The position numbers and the translations under genes are program-made. Below are positions 23,901 to 35,900 of a stretch of DNA of 64,000 nt, piece after piece; position 1 is the stretch's first letter; the number at the start of each line of letters is the position of its first letter. The notes beneath the pieces are model-generated. The model did not search any database, was not told the DNA's origin, and saw nothing but the letters and a program-made list of their open reading frames with translations. Origin of the DNA: Owenia fusiformis (taxonomy: Eukaryota > Annelida > Polychaeta > Sabellida > Oweniidae). The stretch is taken from the NCBI GenBank assembly GCA_903813345.2, contig CAIIXF020000008.1, forward strand, positions 13,936,822 to 14,000,821, given 5' to 3'.

Positions 23901-26900
23901 TTTTCCAGAGTGCCAAGTGGTCTTTCCCACATGTCAGTTGGCCTTTCCCAACCGTCATAAAAAATAAAGTTCATAAATAAAACACAAAATGCTCAATGAT
24001 TTGCACATTTCACTAATATGGGCAAAACATTTCACTAATATGGGCTCAGTATACAGATAGTGTCTAAACATAGATTTATGATGTAAAGACACAAGAATGT
24101 CATTTTAACCTATGTCAATAAAATTGCTTAAAAGAGGCAATGAAAACAAGCATTTTTACTCTAAATGTCACATTTTGGATGGAGGGGGGGGATCACGTGT
24201 ATATAAGACATGATAAGACATGCTACTTGAATTTATTCTTATGACTCTAAATTTTCCCATTTTTCATTCTCCAGAGATATAATATCCAGTTCCTTACTGG
24301 GGTTCTGAGTTTAGTTTTTTCAAATACACGAGTTCTTGTGAATTTGTTCCATCGTAAAGACATATAAATCCCCCCTCCATCCACTCCCCTCCATCCACTA
24401 TTAATTTATTTCGATTATTTTTGGTATAATGCATGGAAACTAACTTTAAAAAGTGAGAATTGTCATTAGTGTTGTGATAATAATGTCCCTAATACCTATT
24501 TATTACAGGTCGTGTAGACCATTGTTGCCCGATTTATAGCAAAAACATTGACTTTTGCATGTTGGTGATGATGCACCTTTTTTAATAGATCTCATGTCTT
24601 TCAAGGGTATCAGTTCAAAAAAAATACTAGATGACCTAACATCTTTTGCCATGCACTGCGCCTATTTATTTGGCAATTCAGTTTTAAATTTTCTCTTGAA
24701 AAAAAAAATCTTCAAAATTTGTTGAGTTTTCTTGCAGAAATCGCCTAATCCCCCCTCCATCCATTTTGTACGATCACTGGGCATGTAATTAATCCTCCAA
24801 TATTATTGTTTTTAACACAAGTGCCACTCTTTTTGAATTTTCTGTGACCTCAAACAAACTTCCTGTTTAAAAAACTCACCTGACATGCCCATGTTGAAAA
24901 AACAATGGGAGACAGGTGTAATGTTTGGCAAACATTGGCCAACAAGTATAAAATCAGAGCAAAATGTTGTGAAAATCATTCAACAACTGAGCAAGCAAAG
25001 CACACACAGCTAGCAAACAATCTTAGAAGTTGAAATTATCTGAAACAAGAAAGGAATCAAAATGGAAACATTAAAACTTATGAGCTACCAAGTCAACTAT
25101 ATCTCCAGAGAGGGACTCAGTAATGCAGGATTTGGTGATTTGAACAGTTACGGACCAAAAATTACTGAAATAGATGACAGTTGTAGCCAAATTAGTGATT
25201 TTACCAAATATGGCACAAACAACATACCAGCTGCCTATCATGGCCTCGTAGCAACAGAAGACTCTCTGACATCACAGATGATATCACCAGTACTTAGCCA
25301 ATCAGACAACAGCTTACAACAAATTGGCTGCAGTATGCTGCAGACATCACCTGATACTCGAGAAGGATCCTTCAAAAGTTGCACACCATCTCCATCTATT
25401 GGAAGTCTCACACCATCGCCAACACCACCTATTGAGCAAGTCCGCAGCCCAGGCAGTCCAGAAACAGTTATCAGTGACATTGATGAAGTGCTCAAATCCC
25501 TTGAGAACACAGCTAAAGGTGGCGCCTCTAAAGCTGAGAAACCTCATCATTCATATGTTAAACTTATCGTTGATGCTATACTTAGCAAACCAGAAAAGCG
25601 TATGATCTTGGGTGACATCTATCAATACATTCAGGATAATTTTGAATACTACAACAATGAGGAGCGAGCTTGGAGAAACAGTATCAGACACAACCTATCT
25701 CTGAATGAATGCTTCATCAAAGCAGGACGTGCTGATAGCGGGAAAGGCAACTATTGGTCAATCCATCCTGCATGCATTGAGGACTTTTCTAAGGGAGATT
25801 ATAGGAAACGTAATGCCAGACGTCGTGCTAAGCGTGGTTCAAGGGGTCTTCAAGCACAGCAGCCAAGTACACCCTACCCTTACCGCCAGTATGTACCCAT
25901 GTCTTCAGATACACTCAGCTACCCTACTCCAATGCCGTATCCCTACCAGATGCCCACAATTTCGCAGATGCCTCCACAGCCTCATCTACAAGCACCTTCC
26001 ATTGGTTACTTAGGTAAATACCAACAACCAATGACAGCAGCTTATGGTCAACAAGTCAGCATGCCTGATCCTCTTACTGCAGCTTACAGTTCACAACCAA
26101 GAGCCACCTTCAATTATGAGCCTCAGACATCAATTACAAGTATGGACCTTTATAGACCACCTTATAATTACCCATCAGGCAACAGTGGTTACCATCGCAA
26201 TGCTTCTATGATGCATTACCCAGCAATCAACCAAGGTCATTAGTATCCTCAGGTTTAAACTTTGGACAATTAAAGAGAGCCAATAACCAACATCCGAAGT
26301 AAATTATCTTTTAATTGTTGTATCGGTTGAATTTTCAGTTATTATTTATTTTTCTATTGAATGTATACTGTAGCCATCTTTTGATTTTAAAAAGAGACCT
26401 ACAATTTTAAACTGCCAAGAAAGCCAAATTCAAAATTGTATAAAGCCACATGTACATAAACCTGTAGTATGTAGTTGCATGTATTGAATAAATATAAAAT
26501 AAAAAATTATTTGTTGTGTTGATTTACATTGACCTGATCCACCATTGTATTACATATGACTTAACAGAATATTCTCGTAGAAAGTATGCGTTAAATAATC
26601 TCTACATATTAATGGTAACGCTATCTATCCACCTTTCTATGTAGTCTTTGCAGCCTCAGACCCACTCCTTACAAAAGATAATAGTTCTAATAGACTAATA
26701 CACGATAGACAAAAACTTGGTCATTAACATAAATATCTCCCACAATGCATCACTTTGAGTGGGACAAATTTTCATTGGTCCCTTGATTAAACCAAATTCT
26801 CCCAACCTTAAAACCATGTTTTGCGTATTGTCTGGACGATAAAGGTCATACTAAATTTAAGTTACAACCCTCACAATTGATATAAGTCAAACATATATAA

Positions 26901-29900
26901 ACCTATATTTTTATCGATTGTGCAAATATCCGTGAAGAGGAATGTCAAATAATGCTGAAATATTGTATCCAAAACGGACTCAGTATATTTCAATGGGGAA
27001 AAAACCTGGATGTAAAAAATCTGTTCCCGGAATTCTAGGGGAGGTTAGAATATTGTTGTCATCCTGAACTATCGGGTACACCTCTATTGACCTAATCAAC
27101 CATTATGACTGAATGGAATACATGTATTGTGCTAGAAAAGTATGTGTTAAATAATCTCTAGATATTATAATAATGTTATCTATCCACCTTGCTATGTGGT
27201 CTTTGCAGTCCCAAACATACTCCATATCAAAACCAATAGTTCTTAAAGTCATGTCTTCTGATATAGACAGCACCAAACTTTATCACTTTTTGCAAGCTCC
27301 AAATGGTCTTCACATGATAGGTCACCTGCCCTGTCAACCCTCACGCATTAGGCGTGATTGTCACGCATTTGCTGGAAAAATAGAAATCACGCATTAATTT
27401 AGCGTGTATGATCATATATCACGCAAATCACGCATTTTGTTGATATTTTTAAAAATCGTTTTTTGTGAAATGCCGACACGGTAAAAAACCGAACGGCGGA
27501 AAAAACCGAACGCAATCCTGTTCGGCGCATTCCGTTCGGTCTTTGCACGCGATTGCTGTTTATGTCACGCATTTGGTACAAAATATATGTAAATATCACG
27601 CATTCATTTTGAAATATTTACACCTACTCCCCCCCAACCCTGTTTTTGAACAGCGAGCATAAGCGAGCTGGAAAAATTTTAGGTGTCCAAAATCTGCCAG
27701 TGTTCACTGAAGCTGTCCAAAGTTTGAAGGAAGGTGTTCAACATTTGGAAGTCACTCATGTTAGATGGTCCCAAGTTGACAGCCCTGAAAATGTGTTACA
27801 TTGTCATTCTATGCTTGTGGATGTGTGAATTATATGGGTGGGCACCAGAAAATTTTTGGCTTATTGATTTACTTGAAAGATGTCAAATAGCTTGGGAAAT
27901 AGGTTAACAAAAATATCTTGAAGCTTTGATTAATATTCTTAAATTTCAAATTTGGCATAATGCAAGTACAGTAAAACATGTATATCTGAACACCTCTCTT
28001 TTCTGAACACTTAATGTAAAACTTCCTCTCAACATCAACTTGATTATCTCTCTTTGACTTCATGTTAAAGAAACCTTGAAATATGGACACCTGCTAATCG
28101 GAACATTTTTGGCTGCTTCCAGTGGCATTCAGATAAGACAGGTTTTACTGTACTGTATATTGTATTTTACTGTACTGTATATAGTATATTTTATCCATTT
28201 ACACAAAAGTTCACAGTAGTCAAAATAAAAAGGCTCACTTTGGGAAAATTCACTCTTTAATCAGTTTAAATAGATTCTATACATTAAACACAGTAAAACC
28301 TGTCTAATCTGAACCCCACTGGGATCAGCTAAAAGCGTTCCATTTAGCAAGTGTTTCAATAGTATGGAAGTCAAGGGGAGAAAATAAAGTTGGGGTAGAA
28401 AGATTTGATAGATTCTATAGATATTGTGAAGGGACTTGACAAGCTTTTCTATGATTTCATGATATGTAGGCAAATTCTACTCTACTCTTGAAGACTTGTA
28501 GATGATACATCCAGAAGTGTAGCATTTTTGTCAAATGGTTCGATCATAGAATAAATGGAATCTTGTCTGTACTATTGGTAAGAAAATATCACATCAGATG
28601 TTTTTGCAATTGAAAATGAAGTCATATGGTAATGTTATCTCATTTTGTACCTCGACTTTGCCTCACCAAATAAAACTTTGCCTCATCAAATCTTAGATCC
28701 TGCCTACTCCCCAGATTAGTGGGTAGATTTATATTCCCCAATTCGACATCACAGTATCTTGGTTAAGACAAGTATTTTCTCTGACTTCCAAAATGGCCGG
28801 CTTCATGAACAAACAGGAAGCAAATATTTCAAAAAATTTTCATTGATATAGATCTATATTAATTTCTGTCAATTTACCTACTAAAACATCCAGTCAATGG
28901 CTAAATACATGAGAAATATAGAGAGTAATGACATTCTGTTATATAGTCGAACTGAGTCCAGTTTTAAGGAGGAAATCCAATCCATGAAAAACCCCATTAT
29001 CGCCCATATTCTGGTACATATTTACCTTTGAAAAATCCCCAGGATTTTGTAATTTGAGGTATCTCTTACATGAGAATTTTGGAGCCACACTGTGTGTTTA
29101 TTAGGGAGAATACAGGAAGGGTTATTTTTGATGCTTTCTTCAGATGAGGGAAACATAACCTGAGCAGCATTCTTAAATTCAGTGTTGTAACTATGGAAAC
29201 CATGACATCATAATAAGAAAATGATGTACTTACAAATTTTTAACTTTACAAAGTCTTCCGCAGAAGATCTGTTTTCTGTTTAAAGGTCTGTGAAATAGGA
29301 AAGTTAAAGGCACTTATGTGTTCAGTGTAATGAAACAAGACAGAAAGTCAATTTTTTTTAAATTTTTATATTTCAACAAATAACTATCTACAGCTTTTAT
29401 ATACAAGTAAAAATACTTTTTACTCTAATTTGGCTTTATATGTAAGTCAATATCTACAATATTATATACAATGTATAGTTCAAGAAGCAGGTTTGTGTAC
29501 AATGCATATTCTATGAACATATAATCCATTTACACTCAATAACTTTTACAGTAACAAATCATATTCAGCATATAGTTATAAATTTCAATTCGGAAAATTT
29601 ACAATTTAAAAACACAAAATTGTGTTTTTGATCAGATAGTAATAATAATGGTTGAATGGTTTTATTGGCTCCCTGTCTTGGCGAATCATCCTAGGTGTTG
29701 ATTGTCTGTGGTTTACATGCCAGGATAACCTTGGGTGATTGCAGGGTAGTTTATTGTAGATGTGTTGCTATGGTAACTGCTGTTGCTTGATGGGTAATTA
29801 TAAGGTGGTCTATAGAGGTCCATACTTGTCATTGATGTTTGAGGTTCATAACTGATGGTGGCTCTTGGTTGTGAACTGTAAGTTGTAGTTAAAGGATCTG

Positions 29901-32900
29901 GTATGCTGACATGTGGGGCATAAGTTGTCGTCATTGGCTGTTGGTATTTGCCCATGTAACTGATCGTGGATGATTGTAAATGAGGTTGGGAGGGTATCTG
30001 AGAGACAGGGGGAATCTGTGGGGTCATTTGCGGGTAAGGAAAGGGCATTGGTGGAGGGTAGTTGAGTGCATTGGAAGACATGGGTACATACTGACGGTAA
30101 GGGTAGGGAGTGTTTGGTTGCTGTGCTTGAAGACCCCTCGAACCACGCTTAGCACGACGTCTGGCATTACGTCTCCTATAATCCCCCTTAGAAAAGTCCT
30201 CGATGCATGCAGGGTGGATTGACCAATAGTTGCCTTTCCCGCTATCAGCACGTCCTGCTTTGATAAAGCATTCATTCAGAGATAGGTTGTGTCGGATACT
30301 GTTTCTCCATGCTCGTTCCTCATTATTGTAATATTCGAAATTATCTTGAATATATTGATAGATGTCACCCAAGATCATACGCTTTTCTGGTTTGCTGAGA
30401 ATCGCAGTTGCAATAAGTGCGATATACGAATGATGAGGCTTGTCAGCTTTAGAGGCGCCACCTTTAGCTGTGTTCTCAAGGGATTTGAGCACTTCATCAA
30501 TGTCACTGATAACTGTTTCTGGACTGCTTGGATTGCTAATTTGCTCAAAGGATGATGTTGGTGATGACGCGAGACTTCCCATCGGTGATGATGTATGACT
30601 TCCAATTGGTGGCGATGGCGTGCAACTCTTGGAGGTTGATTCTCGCATATCAGGTGAAGTCTGTAACATTTTGCAGCCATCTTGTTGTCGACTGTGATCT
30701 GATTGGTTATGTACTGGTGATGACATCTTTGATGCCATTGAGTCTTGTATCGCTAGAAGTCCATTATAGGCAGTTGGTATGTTGTATGGGAGCTGGTTGG
30801 CAGACTGGAAATAAAGAAAAACAAATAGATATCAGATATTTAAAGATTTATCAAAACGGTTATAGACCTTTTTTACTTAACATTTTTGTTGCTTTAAAAT
30901 TGAAAGAAGGTTAATGCCGATGAAGTATAAGTTCATTGTTCATTAAAAATCTACACTTATTAAAAAATATATTGATTGTAAACAAAAATGATAATTTACC
31001 TTTTCTGCATATGTATTTGTGCTATAGTTTGTTATATCGTTTACTTTATTTCCATAATTTGTGATTTCGCTAACTTTTGGCCCATATCCTGGTTTTTCAT
31101 TGAGTTTTTGCCCATAGTTCTTCAAGTCTGCAAAGCCTGTATTATTTTGTGCTTCTCTAGTGACATAGTCGACACGGTAACTCATCAGTTTCAATGTTTC
31201 CATTTTGCTTCCTATCGTGATTTTCAGATTTACTTTCAGTTTCTACTTCTAAGGTTGTTTGCTAGCTGTATATGCTTTGCTTGCTCAGTTGCTGAATGAT
31301 TTTCACAAGATTTCGATCTGATTTTATACTTGTTGACCAATGTTTTTTAAACATCACACTTCATCCATTGTTTGACACTGTTTGTGATGTCACTGCATCA
31401 AATACAAGGGGCTTACATGTTGTAAAACATGGACCTGACAGTTGAGTTTTTTAAACAGGAAGTTTGTTTGAGGTCATATCTCGCACAAACTGAGAGACAC
31501 TTGTCATACATGTTAAGCAACAATAACACATTAAAGCATTAATTATTCATTCATAATTAATAAATCTCAAACAATATTTCTGACAAATTTCAAACAAATC
31601 ACATATTAAATTCAACATAATGACCTTATTGCAGACCCAGACCTATGAGTATCAGTTTTCTGCAAAGGTTGATGAAAAATTTGTTTTAATTCAATTTCTA
31701 TGGTTCAACTTAAATTATTTCACATTATAAATAATTGTTTAGAGAATAATCCTAATTTTTAATAGAAAATAATCCTACCGAAATAACTTTTGAAATCCTG
31801 AAAATATAAAGTAATGTATTTTTTACTTTCAGGTGACATTTGCATATTATGAAATTACTGTAATTACTTTGGAAGAAACCAGTATGGTTTAGTCCATTTT
31901 GGTGTCATATTCCATTTATCATATATCTATGAATAATTAATTCTCTAAATTGTTTGTTTTAAGTTTGGATTTGATGTGTAAATCTACGTCACTGACACTT
32001 GGATTAGTATGCGAGTTTTGTGTGAAATGACGCCATTGGCATTTTTACTTTCGAGGACTAAATGTGTGTGGAAAGAAGGAAACGTGATAACATGGGAACA
32101 GGAACAACATTGTCATTGAATTAAATTAATCAATGTTCAAAACACCCTCCAATGTAATTACATCTGTAAAAAGGGAAAGCACTAATGTTGCGTGAATTTC
32201 CATCAGTCTAATTACAAAGGTCAGGCAGTTGTGAGGTGTAAGTTCAAACATGACTTTGTATAAAATGTCAGATGAAAAGAACAAATGGTAACATTTGAAA
32301 AATATAAAACAAGCCTATGCAAATCCATACATGGTTAACTGACCTTACATCCTTACAATAATTTAATACAGTTTCAAATGGATATTGGTATATTTTGGTC
32401 TTGAAACAAATAGTATGACATCAGTCCCCGACAGGTTATCATCTGAATTCTCAGCACAGATCAACTATGAAAAGAAATACCCTGGGTAAAAATGACATGA
32501 TGATATGACTAAACAGTTTTTTTATAAAACTCATAAAAATGACAGAATGAAAGAAAATTCTTAAGATGCTAAAAAGGCTAGTCATGAATAAGATATAGAG
32601 TTAGATATAGAGGAATTGTGTCACATGTATATTACATTCGACAAACTTAAGATGTCAGACATAAAGGATATGATAATTGCAAACAAAGACAAACAATCTC
32701 TATGACACATAACATTGATGACACATAAATAAACAAATGACACCTTGTTTCCTACTTTTTATATTAAGAAATATTGTAATAAGTATTTCAATCAAAAATA
32801 TACCAGAAATATTTCTTACTTTCACATCTATGGATTGACCAGTTATTGCATTAACAAAAGTTACCTGTCATAGTTGAATAATTTCTACGACTTTTTTCGT

Positions 32901-35900
32901 TGATTAATTGCTAGCTGTAATAAGAAAATGGGCAATAGGGTAGAAATATTCTATGGGAATCTGAGACTCATGATTATATATAATTGCATTGTTTCTGCAA
33001 TCTGTAAATTGTCATTTGATAATATCTACAAACTTTATTTATTTATTATGGCACACACATGCGATGTATGGATTGTATGTTATATGATATAACATGTTAA
33101 CATACTGGTGCACTGTGCATTTTATGTTTCACTTGAATTTCATTTTTAATTGATGTGATACAGGTTTCCAAGTGAGGAGTATGGTTGAGCTTCACTTTGA
33201 TAACACCCTTTTTAGCTTTTCAGGCTTTCTTAAGATATACCTCATTTTAATAATGTCAAACTGTGTTCAATTTCCTATTTGTTTAATTACCAAAGAATAA
33301 CCACATCTTTTTATATTGAAATAATCCTATGATTGCAGTATATCTGAGCAGACCATATCTAGCGTCCAGTTCAACAGTAGTGGAGACTGGCTGGCCCTGG
33401 GGTGTCAGGGGGTGGGGCAGCTCCTTGTCTGGGAGTGGCAGAGTGAGAGCTACGTCATGAAACAGCAGGGACACTTCAACAACATGACGTGTCTGGCATA
33501 CTCACCAGATGGCCAGTACATCGTGACAGGTGGAGACGATGGCAAGGTATCGTATTATACATTTTTCAAGGGCCCCTGAGGTCATTAATAAAAGGATGTC
33601 ATAGTAAGAGAACAGTGAACTTTAGGAATCATTAACACTTTACAAAGCGTCCAATAAAGCGTGCATGTGTTGTAAATTATATGTTTGGGGGAAATCTTTT
33701 CATAAAGACATCACAAGTTGACATTTTCATTTGGCATTCAAATCATTACATTTTATCATAATAAAAATGTTTTAACGTATACTGGTAGCCGGAGGATAGG
33801 GTTCTCCCTTCAGTGGTTACTTAACTGAACTGGGACATTAGTGCAAGAATTGTGTATTTTGATAGAAAAGCTATTGCCTTTTTGAGTATTAAATACTTTT
33901 TCATATGGTCAAGAGCTTGAACTATTAAGACGAAAAACTAGCATGCTTTTCTTTTTATTGACATACATGTAAAGAACCATAATCAGGCCTCCTAGACTTC
34001 CATCAACGCGAACATCAGTTCTGATGTCGCTAACTACGTTCCCTGCACTGGAACCACAATCTCAGAGATCCGTGCGCGCGATCCACACATCGTGGTTTGC
34101 GAGCACGGATCTCTGTGCGCGAGTGGAGAAATATGTTTGGGAGTGAGGAAATAGTGGTGCGCGACTAAAGATTTTACTTCGCGATGTGAGAATCGTGGTT
34201 CCAGTTCAATGAACGTAGTTCGCGACGTCAGAACTGATGTTCGCATTGATGGAAGTCTAGGAGGCCTGATAATAACTCTTTTACTAAATGTCTCCTGAAT
34301 TGCAATTTCAGGTTAAAGTGTGGAACACGACAAATGGTTTCTGCTTTGTTACCTTTAACGAACACATGGCAGGTATAACAGGTGTGACATTTACACAAAA
34401 TGGCCAGGTAGTCCTTTCATGCTCACTAGATGGCACTGTCAGAGCCTTCGATCTTAACAGGTATGTAAATGTCATTCTGACCTTTTAGCTTCATTTTTCT
34501 GATTTCTTTGTATATGTTCATGAACATCTTTATTCTATTTGCCATGTATGTATATTTTTATTGAAATATGTGAGGTATTATAGAGCCAGACTAGATGTCA
34601 AAAATTTGAACAAGGTTCTTTAATCTACAAAGTCCAATGACATGATTCAACCCCATGAAACATTGTGGCCTGCAATCATTTCATTATAAGTGGACATCCT
34701 TTGTGGATCCTTTGTGGGATGTGTGGAGTAATGCCAGTTCTGCAAATCTGGTGGTGACTGCACATGAATTAAACAACACATGGATTAAGAAACAAATCAA
34801 CTATTTATTTGGTTTCCTGAAAAACAATACCTATTATGAAACTACATCAACAGTTGGGGAAGCACTTGTATAATATATGTAGCATAACATAAAGCATATT
34901 AAATTTTTAAGAAGTTTGTGAAAAAATAACTCATAGAATATGAATCATTTAATTGCCCAACTATGATAACCTGAAGTTGAAATAGATAGTACATGTATTT
35001 TAATAGAAAATATCCACAGAATGAAATTTCAATTCTTTGGAGATGCACCTATTCCGTCTTTTACATTTGTGTAGAAAATAGTAAATGTTGGCCTTGTATC
35101 AAAAAAGATTTGAAATGTTATATAGATTGCTCTGACCCCTAATGATTATAGCGCATAAAATACAAATTATTTTGAGCAAATTAAAAAAACTATACAATAT
35201 GATTTATCAATGTAATTCAGCTTTGGTATAGTTACGATTTTTAATCAAATTGAAACTAACCAAGTTTGCCATAGGTTCAGAACAGATGTAAACACATAGA
35301 CTCATATGTCTGCTTTGTAATTTTGACTCCAGTTGCAGCTATGAGTTGAATTATAATGGTGGCATATGTAATGTCAAGCCATCAAATCATTGTGGCAACA
35401 TCTACATAAGACTTAAATAGCACATCATATTAATGAACTTACAACACAATGGAGAATGATAAAAAATAGTCATATTATAAGGAATACGAGTGGTGATCCA
35501 AAAGTCTTGGACGCCTCGCTCTAACTTTGCTATTTTCTAATATAATTACATGAAACTTTCCGATAATAAAGATCAACATCTTAACAACTTTGTGTACAAG
35601 TTTCACCAGAAAATAATATATTTTAGCTACTTTTCTAAATATTTTTAAATACCGGATCCCTGCCACCCGGAACGGTATTTAAATATAGCAAATCACGTCA
35701 CAACTGTTAATATGGCAAATACTTTAGGTGCAGGTGCACAGCCTAATATAAAGTCATGATATGAGAGAATTTCCGATTTTCAATCCGATTGTCATCTGCC
35801 ATCATCATCTTCACATATTAAGACCTACTTTTCTAATATTTTAAACGAATTTGAACACATTTTTCGTACCGCTTTACCAATGAATGGAAGACATTTATGA

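Larger units (their letters stand above)
18491..24172 (+). repeat. Segmental duplication unit B (FoxQ2-B segment)
   Basis: Collinear with unit A from ATAAAGAACTTCATCTATACC to AATGTCACATTTT, interrupted by an hAT element (20326-21232) and a ~675-bp insertion (about 23317-23992) that A lacks, and with a shorter internal repeat element. Confidence 0.9.
24787..28030 (+). repeat. Segmental duplication unit C (FoxQ2-C segment, rearranged)
   Basis: Collinear with units A and B from TTAATCCTCCAATATTATTG to about 26660 (GCAGCCTCAGACCC). Then 26660-27115 is unrelated. At about 27120-27330 the TTAAATAATCTCTA...GTCTTTGCAG stretch appears a second time with further A-like sequence, and an A-like block resumes at about 27830-27930. 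It lacks the G/C-rich element of A and B. Confidence 0.75.
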
